Below are positions 47,030 through 55,584 of a stretch of DNA of 64,000 nt, one piece after another (positions within the stretch are counted from its first letter, which is position 1; each line of letters starts with the position of its first letter). Made by a program: the position numbers and the translations under genes. The DNA lies in NCBI RefSeq assembly GCF_024385465.1, contig NZ_JANFLS010000002.1, positions 372,001-436,000 on the forward strand. Reading direction: 5' to 3'. The notes below the pieces were generated by a model. That model was not told the DNA's origin. It saw only the letters and a program-made list of their open reading frames with translations, and did not search any database. This DNA comes from Arthrobacter sp. zg-Y844. Lineage in GTDB: Bacteria; Actinomycetota; Actinomycetes; Actinomycetales; Micrococcaceae.

Positions 47030-48628
47030 TTAGGCCAGGGTCACCAGGTCGAGGTAGTTCTCGTTCCAGTGGTCCTCGTCGCCGTCCGGCAGGAGCACTA
47101 CGCGTTCCGGGTTCAACGCCGCAACCGCGCCCTCATCGTGGCTGACCATCACCACGGCACCGGTGTAGTTGCTCAGGGCGCCCAGGATCTCGGCGCGCGA
47201 CGCGGGGTCCAGGTTGTTGGTGGGTTCGTCCAGCAGCAGGACGTTGGCGGAGGACGCCACGATGGTAGCCAGCGCAAGGCGGGTTTTCTCGCCGCCGGAA
47301 AGGACTCCGGCCTTCTTCTCGACGTCGTCGCCGCTGAACATGAAGGAACCCAGCACGCTGCGGACCTCGGCGTCGTCCATATCGGGTGCGGAGGAACGCA
47401 TGTTCTCCAGAACGGTCCGGTCCGTATCGAGGGTCTCGTGCTCCTGGGCGTAGTAGCCCACCTTCAGCCCGTGTCCGGCAATGACCTTGCCGGTGTCCGG
47501 CTTGTCGACGCCGGCCAGCATGCGCAGCAGGGTGGTCTTGCCGGCGCCGTTGAGGCCCAGGATGACTACCTTTGAACCGCGGTCAATGGCGAGGTCCACG
47601 TCGGTGAAGATTTCCAGGGACCCGTAGCTCTTGCTGAGGCCCTCGGCGGTCATGGGCGTCTTGCCGCACGGTGCCGGATCCGGGAAGCGCAGCGCAGCAA
47701 CGCGGTCACTGGCGCGGACTGCGTCCAAACCGCCCATCAGGCGGTCCACGCGCTTGAGCATGCTCTGGGCCGCGGAGGCACCGGACGCACGGGCCTTCAT
47801 CTTGTTTGCCTGGGCCAGCAGGATGCCGGCCTTCTTTTCGGTGTTGGCACGCTCGCGCTTGCGGGCGCGCTCGTCCGTCTCGCGCTGGACCTTGTAGCGC
47901 TTCCAGTCCATGTTGTAGATATCGATGGTGGCGCGGTTGGCGTCCAGGCTGAAGACCTTGTTGACGGTCGCTTCAAGCAGCTCGGTATCGTGGCTGATCA
48001 CGATCAGCCCGCCGGTGTGGTTCCTGAGGAACTCCCGGAGCCAGGCGATGGAATCGGCATCGAGGTGGTTGGTGGGCTCGTCGAGGAGCATCGTCTCGGC
48101 ATCGGAGTACAGGATGCGGGCCAGTTCCACACGGCGGCGCTGGCCGCCGGAGAGGGTCTTCAGGGGCTGGTTCAGCAAGCGGTCCGGCAGCGCCAGGTTG
48201 GCACAAATGGAGGCTGCCTCTGACTCTGCCGCGTAGCCGCCGGCCGAGAGGAACTCGGACTCCAGCCGGTCATACCGGTTCATGGCCTTCTGCGAGATCT
48301 TCGGATCATCGCTGGCCATCTCGTCCTGGCACTTTTTCAGCTGCGCGGAAACCTTGTCCAGGCCGCGGGCGGAGAGGATCCGGTCCCGGCCCAGCTGGTC
48401 CATGTCCGGCGTGCGCGGATCCTGGGGCAGGTAGCCGATCTCGCCGACGCGCTTCACCGTGCCGGCGGCCGGGAGGGCTTCACCGGCGAGGACCTTGGTG
48501 AGGGTGGTCTTGCCGGCGCCGTTGCGGCCGACCAGTCCGATTTTGTCTCCCTTGTCAACACGGAATGAAACCGCTTCCATGAGCAGCCGTGCGCCTGCAC
48601 GCAGCTCGAGACCAGATACGGAAATCAC
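47030..48628 (-). CDS. ABC-F family ATPase
   Basis: A 532-aa soluble protein with two ABC cassettes and no membrane domain: Walker A GRNGAGKTTLTK and GLNGAGKTTLLR, signatures LSGGQRRRVELAR and LSGGEKTRLALA, joined by a charged linker (ETDERARKRERANTEKKAGI). ABC-F proteins act on the ribosome as translation factors or, in some branches, protect it from antibiotics. No resistance-specific feature is seen, so a housekeeping role is more likely. The GTG start follows AAAGG. Confidence 0.92.
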   Translation of the reverse strand: MISVSGLELRAGARLLMEAVSFRVDKGDKIGLVGRNGAGKTTLTKVLAGEALPAAGTVKRVGEIGYLPQDPRTPDMDQLGRDRILSARGLDKVSAQLKKCQDEMASDDPKISQKAMNRYDRLESEFLSAGGYAAESEAASICANLALPDRLLNQPLKTLSGGQRRRVELARILYSDAETMLLDEPTNHLDADSIAWLREFLRNHTGGLIVISHDTELLEATVNKVFSLDANRATIDIYNMDWKRYKVQRETDERARKRERANTEKKAGILLAQANKMKARASGASAAQSMLKRVDRLMGGLDAVRASDRVAALRFPDPAPCGKTPMTAEGLSKSYGSLEIFTDVDLAIDRGSKVVILGLNGAGKTTLLRMLAGVDKPDTGKVIAGHGLKVGYYAQEHETLDTDRTVLENMRSSAPDMDDAEVRSVLGSFMFSGDDVEKKAGVLSGGEKTRLALATIVASSANVLLLDEPTNNLDPASRAEILGALSNYTGAVVMVSHDEGAVAALNPERVVLLPDGDEDHWNENYLDLVTLA

Positions 48629-48881
48629 TCAGTGGACCTTTCGAAGGTTTTTGTATTGCAGATACGCTGCGCGGTGCGCGGGCCTTGAACGGTGGGATTC
48701 CACCGAGGCGGGAAGGGTCACAATGACCGGTCATGGGGGCCTGGTTGGCCGTAACAGCCTTTCCAGTCTAGCCGCCGATGCCCATTTGTAGAAAACCTCC
48801 AATGGAATCCCGCTCCGGCGCAGCTAATGTTCGAAACGAAATCCGGACCGTTTTTCTTCCCCTACAAGGAAAAGTGCAGCG

Positions 48882-49574
48882 ATGAACAACACATCGGCCA
48901 ACGCGCCGCGACCCCTCCCCGGCACTGGCACGCACGGCTCCAGGGGCTCCCACGGCACCCCCGGCGCCCTTGGCACCCCCGGCTCCCCCGGCTACAGGCG
49001 CTCCCGGTGGACCTCGGCCGACCTGTCCCTGATCGCTGTCTTCGCCGCCCTCACCGCCGTCTTCTCGATCCTTCCCGGCGTGCCGCTGGGAGCCGGTGTG
49101 CCGATCACCCTGCAGACGCTGGCGGTCATGCTGACCGGAATGCTCCTTGGTCCCGGACGCGGAGCAGCGGCTGTGGGCCTCTTCCTGGTAGCGGGCCTGG
49201 CCGGCCTGCCGGTCTTCAGCGGATTCCGCGGCGGCCTGGGTGTCCTGGCCGGACCGTCGGCGGGGTACCTGCTGTCCTTCCCGGTGGCGGCCGCCGTCGT
49301 CGGCCTGCTTGCCGGCCTGGTGCTGCGCCGTGCCCGTAAGGGGAGGTCGGTTCTCTTGTTCGCAGCGGGACTGGCCACGAGCTTCGCAGTGGTGCATCCG
49401 GCCGGCATCGCGGGGCTCATGCTCAACGGGCACCTGTCGTTCCCGGCAGCGCTGGCAGCGGACATGGCGTTCTGGCCCGGTGACGTGGTCAAGAACCTGC
49501 TTGCCGCTGCGGTGGCCGTCAGTGTCTTCAAGGCCTTTCCGCGTATGGCTGTTCCGGATCGCGGCGGCCGCTGA
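48882..49574 (+). CDS. bioY: Biotin transporter S-component BioY
   Basis: A 230-aa ECF substrate-binding membrane protein with about six hydrophobic segments. The BioY signature is PLGAGVPITLQTLAVMLTGM, followed by LGPGRGAAAVGLFLVAGLAGLPVF. The first ~45 residues are unusual: eight Gly-X-Y triplets (residues 16-39, GTHGSRGSHGTPGALGTPG and on) precede the first membrane helix. GAAGGA-type site (AAGGAAA) upstream. The stop overlaps the bioM start by 1 nt, so bioYMN form one operon. No biotin-repressor site was identified in the 253-bp upstream spacer. Confidence 0.93.
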   Translation: MNNTSANAPRPLPGTGTHGSRGSHGTPGALGTPGSPGYRRSRWTSADLSLIAVFAALTAVFSILPGVPLGAGVPITLQTLAVMLTGMLLGPGRGAAAVGLFLVAGLAGLPVFSGFRGGLGVLAGPSAGYLLSFPVAAAVVGLLAGLVLRRARKGRSVLLFAAGLATSFAVVHPAGIAGLMLNGHLSFPAALAADMAFWPGDVVKNLLAAAVAVSVFKAFPRMAVPDRGGR

Positions 49575-50281
49575 TGCCCTGCATCCAGCTGCAGGACGTT
49601 TCCGTCATTCCACCCGGGGCAGCCGGGGAGTCCGCGGAACCGATACTGCACCTGCTGTCGCTGACGCTGGACACTCCCCGCACCGCCGTCGTCGGCGCCA
49701 ACGGTTCGGGCAAGTCCACGCTGCTGAAGCTGCTGAACGGGCTGGTGCTGCCGGATACCGGCACGGTCAGCGTGGACGGCTTGGACACTGCCCGGCAAGG
49801 CGCGGATGTACGGCGGCGGGTCGGGTTCGTTTTCACCGATCCCCTCTCGCAGCTCGTGATGCCCACGGGGCGGGACGACGTCGAACTGTCCCTGCGTGCC
49901 TCGATCCGGAACAGGTCCCAGCGGCGCGCAGCGGCCGAGGCCCGGCTGGCGGCGCTGGGGCTGCTGGAGTTGGCGGACCGAAGCATCTACGACCTTTCCG
50001 GCGGTGAACGCCAGTTGATGGCCCTGGCCTCGGTGCTGGCGGTTGAGCCTGCAGTGCTGGTGGCAGACGAACCCAGCACACTGCTGGACCTGAGGAACAC
50101 CGCCCGGCTGCGGGAAGTCTTTGCCTCCCTGCCGCAGCAGGTCATCTACACCACCCATGACCTGGAGTTCGCCGCAGACGCCGATCGGGTGCTGGTGATG
50201 GATGCCGGCGCGGTGGTGTTCGACGGCGGCCCGCGCGAAGGTATTGCGGCGTACCGGGCGCTGGCGCTGGGGGTGCGATGA
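49574..50281 (+). CDS. bioM: ECF transporter ATPase BioM
   Basis: A 235-aa ABC ATPase energising biotin uptake. Walker A VGANGSGKSTLLKLL, Q-loop FVFTDPLSQLV, signature LSGGERQLMALA, Walker B AVLVADEPSTLLD, and H-loop TTHDLEF. It lies between bioY and bioN with overlaps on both sides (TGATG and ATGA). The substrate assignment comes from bioY. Confidence 0.92.
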   Translation: MPCIQLQDVSVIPPGAAGESAEPILHLLSLTLDTPRTAVVGANGSGKSTLLKLLNGLVLPDTGTVSVDGLDTARQGADVRRRVGFVFTDPLSQLVMPTGRDDVELSLRASIRNRSQRRAAAEARLAALGLLELADRSIYDLSGGERQLMALASVLAVEPAVLVADEPSTLLDLRNTARLREVFASLPQQVIYTTHDLEFAADADRVLVMDAGAVVFDGGPREGIAAYRALALGVR

Positions 50282-50931
50282 AGCGTTCCACTGGCTCCTA
50301 CGACCTGCTGGGCGCCTACCGCCCCGGCGTTACGCCCGTGTATGCGGCACCGCTGGGCATGAAGGCGGGCGCTTTGGTTGTGCTGTCCGTTGCTGTTTTG
50401 GCGGCGCGCTCCCCTGTGGTGCTGGTGGTTGCCGCAGTCCTGGTGCTGGCCGCCTATGCCGGCGCCCGGCTGTTGCGGGAGGCCTGGGTGCCGCTGAAGC
50501 TGATGTGGCCGGTCCTGCTGCTGCTGGGGGTTTTCCAGTGGTGGGCGTCCGGCGTGCTGGCAGCGGTCCTGGTGACCGGCAGCATTGCGGTCTGCGTAGT
50601 GGCGGCTCGGCTGCTGACACTGACCACTGCACCGCAGGTGCTGCTGGACGGGCTCGTGTCGCTGGTCCGCCCGCTGCAACCGCTCGGTGCGGACCCGGAA
50701 CGTTTCGGGCTGACCTTGGCGCTGATGCTGCGCAGCATTCCGTTCCTCCTCGGGTCCGCCCGGGATGTCCGTGAATCTGCCATGGCCCGCGGACTGGAGC
50801 GTAATCCCCGCGCACTGACCGTCCCCGTGGTGATCCGTGCGGTTGCCTATGCCCGGCAGACCGGTGATGCGCTGGCCGCACGCGGTATCGGGGAAAGCTC
50901 CGACACGAAGGTTGACCAAGGCAACCGATAA
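50278..50931 (+). CDS. bioN: ECF transporter T-component BioN
   Basis: A 217-aa membrane coupling protein (CbiQ/EcfT family) with about five hydrophobic segments. The two Ala-Arg-Gly coupling motifs that contact the ATPase are visible: ESAMARGLERNP and DALAARGIGESSD. The start overlaps the bioM stop (ATGA). It completes the bioYMN operon. Confidence 0.92.
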   Translation: MKRSTGSYDLLGAYRPGVTPVYAAPLGMKAGALVVLSVAVLAARSPVVLVVAAVLVLAAYAGARLLREAWVPLKLMWPVLLLLGVFQWWASGVLAAVLVTGSIAVCVVAARLLTLTTAPQVLLDGLVSLVRPLQPLGADPERFGLTLALMLRSIPFLLGSARDVRESAMARGLERNPRALTVPVVIRAVAYARQTGDALAARGIGESSDTKVDQGNR

Positions 50932-50934
50932 CCT
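50929..50934 (+). promoter_or_regulatory. Putative leaderless promoter (-10) of the metallopeptidase gene
   Basis: TAACCT lies 6 nt before ATG 50941 and overlaps the bioN stop codon. GAGGGC in between is too close to the ATG to be a normal ribosome site. Confidence 0.4.
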
Positions 50935-50940
50935 GAGGGC

Positions 50941-51843
50941 ATGAGTTTCAATAACAACGCGCGCCTGGATTCCTCCCGGGTCAGTGACCGGCGCGGCAAG
51001 GGTAAGGGCATTGCGGTCGGCGGCGGACTGGGCGGCGGGCTGCTGCTGATCCTGTCCCTGTTCTTCGGGTCGGACGTGATTGACGGCCTCGGCCTGAGCG
51101 ACGGCTCCGGTGTAGCCGCCGGCCAGGCGCAGTCGGAGAGCATCGACACCTGCTTGAACGGCGAAGACGCCAACGAACGGCTGGACTGCCGCATCCTGGG
51201 CACCGCCGAAAGCCTGGACAGCTTCTGGGAACCGTACCTGGACGGTTACGGCCTGACCTACACGGAGCCCGGCGTGGTGCTCTTTACCGACCGGACCACC
51301 ACCGGCTGCGGCACGGCAACCAGCGCTGTCGGGCCGTTCTACTGCCCGGCAGACGAGCAGACCTATTACGACACCGCGTTCTTCTCCGACCTCGTCACCA
51401 ACTACGGTTCCTCCGGCGGTCCGCTGGCGCAGGAATACGTGGTCGCGCACGAGTTCGGCCACCACATCCAGCAGATCACCGGCTCCAGTGCCGGCCGGAA
51501 CGCCGATCCGCAGGGTGCGGACTCCGCCTCCGTACGCACCGAGCTGCAGGCCGACTGCTATGCCGGCCTGTGGGCACGGCATGCGGCGGACCAGCCGGCT
51601 CCGGGCTCGGACGTGCCTTTCCTGGCTCCGTTCACCGAAGCCGATATCAGTGACGCCCTCTCTGCGGCGTCCGCTATCGGTGATGACCGGATCCAGGCTT
51701 CGGCCACCGGTCAGGTGAACCCGGAGAGCTGGACCCACGGTTCCAGCGCGCAGCGCCAGGCCTGGTTCCTGGCCGGCTATAACGATGGCGGCAGCCTGGA
51801 AAAGTGCGATACCTTCAGCGCTGCGGACCTGTCCCGCCCGTAG
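50941..51843 (+). CDS. Neutral zinc metallopeptidase (YpfJ-like)
   Basis: A 300-aa membrane-anchored zinc protease-like protein. One transmembrane segment (residues ~22-45, VGGGLGGGLLLILSLFFGSD) precedes the domain. The zinc motif is VVAHEFGHHIQQITG (HExxH), and the third ligand is probably Glu in RTELQADCYAGLWA. The protein faces outward. Its physiological substrate is unknown. The last codons and the stop are duplicated immediately downstream. Confidence 0.9.
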   Translation: MSFNNNARLDSSRVSDRRGKGKGIAVGGGLGGGLLLILSLFFGSDVIDGLGLSDGSGVAAGQAQSESIDTCLNGEDANERLDCRILGTAESLDSFWEPYLDGYGLTYTEPGVVLFTDRTTTGCGTATSAVGPFYCPADEQTYYDTAFFSDLVTNYGSSGGPLAQEYVVAHEFGHHIQQITGSSAGRNADPQGADSASVRTELQADCYAGLWARHAADQPAPGSDVPFLAPFTEADISDALSAASAIGDDRIQASATGQVNPESWTHGSSAQRQAWFLAGYNDGGSLEKCDTFSAADLSRP

Positions 51844-51875
51844 GGTCTGGCCGGATCCCGCCCGTAGGGTCTGGC
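51832..51875. repeat. 24-bp-period direct repeat spanning the metallopeptidase stop
   Basis: The 20-bp sequence TCCCGCCCGTAGGGTCTGGC occurs at 51832-51851 and again at 51856-51875. The first copy contains the last codons and the TAG stop; the second recreates the same frame and stop 24 bp later. Confidence 0.9.
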
Positions 51876-51937
51876 GGGCGGCTGTCCCGTTCCTGGGCCT
51901 GCCTTCCGGTCGCGTTTCGCCGGGCGGGAAGGCGGCA

Positions 51938-53647
51938 TCAGAATGGTGGCGCTTGTTCCGGCAGAGAGTCCTGCAGCACGTCATCCTGTAGCACCGCGTC
52001 CGTCTGTGGCACTTGCCTGAAATCTGTACCCGTACCCGTACCCGTACCCGGACCCGGACCCGCGTCCGGCGGTCCGAGTTCCAGGAACGGCTCGGTCCGG
52101 TAAACCCTTCCGGTAGGCGAAGTCCACTCAATAACTCCAGGCTCGGGCTGGCAGGCCTTCCAATAACCCAGGGTCTTGAACCGGTGGTGTCGACGGCACA
52201 GGTGTTCCAAGTTCCCATGGTCTGTAGGCCCGCCCTGTGCCCAGTCGATGGTGTGGTCAACGTCCGAATTCGCTGTACTGACCCGACAGCCGGGGAATCT
52301 GCAGGTTCCGTCCCTGGCCCGAAGCCAACGCCGGAGCCCGGCCGGGACCTTTCGGCGTCGTCCCACCCCGAGGATTTCTCCGGTGTGCGGGTCCTGCGCC
52401 AGTCCGGTCCACCCGACGGCGTTCCTAGCCAACCTACGGGCGGCTTCAGCGCTGATGGGACCGTAACCGTGCAGTTCTGCTGGCTGGTCGTCGGCGCCGA
52501 AGAGGGTTTCGGCGTTGATCAGGACCATGATTTCCGTTCGTGGGATGATCCCCTCGTCCGGCCCGGTCGTTAGAACGTTGGTGCCTTCCGAGCCGACGAT
52601 GTCTCCGTTGCGCTGGGTGGCACCTCCGGTGTCATCGCCGGTGTCCCCGCCACCGGCGAAGCACCCGGAATCTTCGGCGTGCCCGGCCCTATTTCGGGTT
52701 CCGGCCCCACGTTGGGTTCCCGCCGCGGCGAAGAGTCCACGGCTGCTGCCCATCAGCAGCTGGGCGAGGATGTCGGAACGGAGCTGGTCTGCTGTCCGGG
52801 AATCCCCCGCGGACTGCTCGCCCCAGGCTGCAGTACTGAGGGCCGTGTAGATCTGCTGGGCTTCAGCCGCACGCAGGTGCGCGGACAGGCAGGACATGCC
52901 GTCCTCTTCCCGGTCCAGAGTGACCTTGCGCTGTTCGAACGCGGTCAGGTGCCGCTTGCTTATGGTCTCCGGAAACTTCCGTTCCCTCAGACGCCGTGCC
53001 TTGCAGGAGAATTGGGCCCGCGTCTGCCCGGCCGCAGCCGCCAGCAGGTCCGCCTCGAATTCCGGGAGCTGATCCGGTGGAACGTTCAGGCACTGGTCCA
53101 GTACGACCTGTACGTGCTGGTAACTCAGCTGTCCTTCTTCCAAGGCGGTCAGGGTGGCCGTGTGGGTGCTGCACAGCCTGTCCGCTTCGAACATCATCCG
53201 CTGGGCGGTGACCTGCGGGATATTCAGGATGGCGGCGCATTCGGAAGCCGCCAGGCTGAACGCCATCCCGGGCTCGAGCCGCCCCGACGCGGCACGAAAG
53301 TCCTCCCGGAAGATCTCTTCCATGCGGTTGATCAGGCGGGCTTGCAGTGCCTGCACCCAGGACATCAAATGGGCCATCCGGGACAGGGCTTCGCCGACTG
53401 TCTGTTCGTCAAAGGCTTCCAGGTTCTGCAGTGCCAGTGTCCCGGTGAAGCCGTCCGGATATTCGGCGTCAGGACTTCCGACCTGAGCGGCACCATCAGC
53501 GTCTGGCTCGGCGTCCAGTTCCGCCCGATACACCGCCAGGGTGCAGGCAGCACGGGGCGCATCCCCTTCACCCGCCATGCCTTCCGGCTGGGGGCGTTCA
53601 CTGCCTGGTTCTTCGATTGTCCGTTCGGTGTTCCCGAGGTGATCCAT
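51938..53647 (-). CDS. DUF222/HNH endonuclease domain protein
   Basis: A 569-aa protein. An N-terminal DUF222 (13E12-type) domain covers residues ~60-290. The HNH nuclease motif is near residue 480: CRFPGCRVSTANSDVDHTIDW followed by LEHLCRRHHRFK, with Cys and His ligands. Such genes occur in many copies in actinobacterial genomes; their role is unclear and some lie in mobile introns or old prophage. The C-terminus is a low-complexity GP/GT run made by 6-bp repeats. GAGGT precedes the ATG. Confidence 0.88.
   Translation of the reverse strand: MDHLGNTERTIEEPGSERPQPEGMAGEGDAPRAACTLAVYRAELDAEPDADGAAQVGSPDAEYPDGFTGTLALQNLEAFDEQTVGEALSRMAHLMSWVQALQARLINRMEEIFREDFRAASGRLEPGMAFSLAASECAAILNIPQVTAQRMMFEADRLCSTHTATLTALEEGQLSYQHVQVVLDQCLNVPPDQLPEFEADLLAAAAGQTRAQFSCKARRLRERKFPETISKRHLTAFEQRKVTLDREEDGMSCLSAHLRAAEAQQIYTALSTAAWGEQSAGDSRTADQLRSDILAQLLMGSSRGLFAAAGTQRGAGTRNRAGHAEDSGCFAGGGDTGDDTGGATQRNGDIVGSEGTNVLTTGPDEGIIPRTEIMVLINAETLFGADDQPAELHGYGPISAEAARRLARNAVGWTGLAQDPHTGEILGVGRRRKVPAGLRRWLRARDGTCRFPGCRVSTANSDVDHTIDWAQGGPTDHGNLEHLCRRHHRFKTLGYWKACQPEPGVIEWTSPTGRVYRTEPFLELGPPDAGPGPGTGTGTGTDFRQVPQTDAVLQDDVLQDSLPEQAPPF
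52026..52061. repeat. Six hexanucleotide repeats in the HNH gene 3' end
   Basis: GTACCC x4 followed by GGACCC x2 (+ strand). On the minus strand this encodes the GPGPGTGTGTGT run near the C-terminus. A 6-bp unit changes length without a frameshift. Confidence 0.9.
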
Positions 53648-53835
53648 ACCTCAGGATTTCATCCCGCACTGACATTCCAGGCCCGAAAACTGGCCCAAAC
53701 CGGCCTGACCCCGAAACCGGAAATACCCGTTTTTCCAACTCAACTACCTACCCCGGACACGGCAGTTCCGTTGGCCTGTTCACGGACCATCGACTCGGGC
53801 ACAAGGGCCGACGCCGACCGAACCTGCCCCTCAGC

Positions 53836-54396
53836 TCAGGCTTCCAGCAGCCCAACAGCGGACGCTGGAACGGCCCCGGCCAGCCAGACTCCTGAATCCG
53901 ATTGGTAGAAAGATACCCCCTGGGCCACGGCGACCCCGGTATCCACCGTAAGGATCACGGGATCGGCGTCCTTGCGCTGTCCCACCTGACGCGCCTGCTC
54001 CACGGAGTCCGACAGATGGACGTACTGCCGCCGCATGGGCAGAATTCCGGCTGCACGGATCTGCGGCACAGCAGCAGGCGAAGTCCCATGGAACAACACC
54101 GCCGGCGGTGAACCTGGCTCCCCTGCCGGCTCCACCGGTACGGAATGCCCGTGCACGGCACGAATTCGACCGTCCCTTATCTGGTGCCGCTTTTTCTCCG
54201 CAGCTTCCAGCACCTCGTGAAGTTCCTTCTCATCAACGGATGTCCACTCCGGTCCCAGCCGGTGCAGCGCAGCGAGCACGTCAGAAACCGGCGCCCAACC
54301 CTCCGGATCCAGCTCCAGCGAATACTCTTCCGGAGCATGGCGGAGCGCATGGGATAACACCCGGCTGATCCCTGTCCGGCTTGGTGGCTTAGCCAT
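53836..54396 (-). CDS. kptA: RNA 2'-phosphotransferase KptA/Tpt1
   Basis: A 186-aa NAD-dependent enzyme. Tpt1 transfers an internal RNA 2'-phosphate to NAD+ as ADP-ribose 1'',2''-cyclic phosphate. Catalytic residues of the family are visible: SHALRHAPE (Arg19, His20), the HGHS motif, LFHGTS, and RRQYVHLS (Arg). The C-terminal half has the ADP-ribosyltransferase fold. In yeast it matures spliced tRNA; in bacteria its substrate is unknown. ATG 54396 is preferred to GTG 54405. It is last in a unit with two small genes, 14 bp from the previous one. Confidence 0.92.
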   Translation of the reverse strand: MAKPPSRTGISRVLSHALRHAPEEYSLELDPEGWAPVSDVLAALHRLGPEWTSVDEKELHEVLEAAEKKRHQIRDGRIRAVHGHSVPVEPAGEPGSPPAVLFHGTSPAAVPQIRAAGILPMRRQYVHLSDSVEQARQVGQRKDADPVILTVDTGVAVAQGVSFYQSDSGVWLAGAVPASAVGLLEA

Positions 54397-54410
54397 CGGT
54401 TCCACTTTCC

Positions 54411-54746
54411 TCAGCTCCAGTCGAACTCAACGAAGTCACGCACGGCAGCCAAAAGCCACTCCTCCATCGAGGGGTATTCATCCTGAACGTGGCGTATCGG
54501 CTTTCCGTCGGTCGACCACACGTCCCAGTCGTCGATCACCACAACGCTGCTGCCGGTCCAGCACGCAACGTCATCGTTGTCGGTCCTGCGGGCAAAGGGA
54601 ACGATCCCCCATCCCGGGAAAACCTGCTCAATGTGCCGTGCCCGCCTCACCTGCGTTTCCCCGCGCAGCAGGTGCCACGGATCCAGATCAACCACGCCGC
54701 ACTCGATCATGTGGGCGTAAAGCGGCGGCAAAGACTGCTCCTGCAT
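54411..54746 (-). CDS. Unknown small acidic protein, possibly SUKH-like
   Basis: A 111-aa protein I cannot assign with confidence. The stretch PFARRTDNDDVACWTGSSVV followed by YPSMEEWLLAAVRDFVEFDW resembles the strand-and-helix pattern of SMI1/KNR4 (SUKH) proteins, many of which are immunity proteins. It starts 1 nt after the NTF2-like gene and ends 14 nt before kptA, so all three are likely one transcript. Seven tryptophans or so in 111 residues is notable. Confidence 0.65.
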   Translation of the reverse strand: MQEQSLPPLYAHMIECGVVDLDPWHLLRGETQVRRARHIEQVFPGWGIVPFARRTDNDDVACWTGSSVVVIDDWDVWSTDGKPIRHVQDEYPSMEEWLLAAVRDFVEFDWS

Positions 54747-54747
54747 C

Positions 54748-55146
54748 CTAGGAAGCCGGCTGCCCGACGTTCACTTCGGTGAAATCGCGGCAGAGCATCC
54801 ACCGGCCGTCCTGGAGCCGCCAGGATTCCATCAGCAGGGCCCGCCCTGTCACCTCGCCGCCCGAACGGTAGGTCATCTCGTAGAACACCACAGCCTCGTC
54901 CCGGCCGCGGGGCGTAACGGTCCGGAAGTCCGCATGCACGGTACTCCCCCGCAGGGCGGACACTGTGCCGCCAAATCCCTCGCGCGCCGTCGCCGCATCA
55001 AACGGCTCCGTGGCGGTTGCGTCCTGCCCCAGCCAGCCGTGGTACTCCGGCGACAGGAAGGATTCGATCGGAGCGCTGTCGCCCGTTGCCATGGCTTCGT
55101 TCCACGCCGCCAGATACTGGTCATGAAAATGTGTGCTGTTCCCCAT
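54748..55146 (-). CDS. NTF2-like/SnoaL-type protein
   Basis: A 132-aa alpha+beta cone-fold protein. The N-terminal helix (HDQYLAAWNEAMATGDSAPIESFL) and the late strands (VVFYEMTYRSGG, MESWRLQDGRWMLCRDF) are typical of the NTF2-like family, which includes polyketide cyclases, isomerases and ligand-binding proteins. The substrate is unknown. ATG 55146 lies 7 nt after TAGCGT. First gene of the unit ending in kptA. Confidence 0.78.
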   Translation of the reverse strand: MGNSTHFHDQYLAAWNEAMATGDSAPIESFLSPEYHGWLGQDATATEPFDAATAREGFGGTVSALRGSTVHADFRTVTPRGRDEAVVFYEMTYRSGGEVTGRALLMESWRLQDGRWMLCRDFTEVNVGQPAS

Positions 55147-55153
55147 GGCGCAC

Positions 55154-55159
55154 ACGCTA
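55154..55159 (-). promoter_or_regulatory. Putative leaderless promoter (-10) of the NTF2-like/kptA unit
   Basis: TAGCGT lies 7 nt before ATG 55146 on the minus strand, just inside the suf terminator. Confidence 0.45.
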
Positions 55160-55164
55160 GCACG

Positions 55165-55207
55165 CAGGCAGGGCCGCTTCCCCGCATTGGGGAAGCGGCC
55201 CTGCCTG
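55165..55207 (-). terminator. Terminator of the suf operon
   Basis: A perfect 19-bp stem (CAGGCAGGGCCGCTTCCCC and its complement) with a 5-nt loop, 24 bp past the sufT stop. It is GC-rich with no T run. Confidence 0.8.
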
Positions 55208-55231
55208 TTCGACTAGCTAGCTGCCGAACCT

Positions 55232-55561
55232 TTAGATGTTGAAGCCGAGGGCCCGCATCTGGTCGCGGCCGTCGTCGGTGATCTTGTCAGGTCCCCACGG
55301 CGGCATCCATACCCAGTTCAGGCGCCACTCATCAACGACGCCGTCCAGGGCCTGGGCGGTCTGCTCTTCAAGCACATCGGTCAGCGGGCAGGCCGCCGTC
55401 GTCAGCGTCATGTCGATCAGCAGTGCGCCGTCCTCGGCGTACTTCAAGCCGTAGAGCAGGCCAAGGTCAACGACATTCACCCCGAGCTCGGGGTCAATGA
55501 CGTCCTTGAGGGCCTCTTCGACGTCCTCAAGGGACGTGGAGGCCAGATCGGAGTCGCTCAT
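55232..55561 (-). CDS. sufT: SufT-like metal-sulfur cluster assembly factor
   Basis: A 109-aa MIP18/DUF59 protein: EALKDVIDPELGVNVVDLGLLYGL, then the conserved Cys in MTLTTAACPLTDVLEEQ, and C-terminal WMPPWGPDKITDDGRDQMRALGF. Such proteins help mature iron-sulfur proteins downstream of SufBCD. It is the last gene of the operon, 23 bp after sufC. Confidence 0.9.
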   Translation of the reverse strand: MSDSDLASTSLEDVEEALKDVIDPELGVNVVDLGLLYGLKYAEDGALLIDMTLTTAACPLTDVLEEQTAQALDGVVDEWRLNWVWMPPWGPDKITDDGRDQMRALGFNI

Positions 55562-55584
55562 ATTTGCTCCTTCAGCTGTCTTTA

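Noticed and set aside
47030-48628. ABC-F protein considered as an antibiotic-resistance determinant
   Set aside because: No resistance-type interdomain loop or leader peptide is evident; the simplest reading is a housekeeping ABC-F ATPase.
51938-53647. DUF222/HNH gene considered as a mark of a mobile element
   Set aside because: These proteins are common chromosomal paralogues in actinobacteria; no integrase, transposase, attachment site or composition shift is seen nearby.
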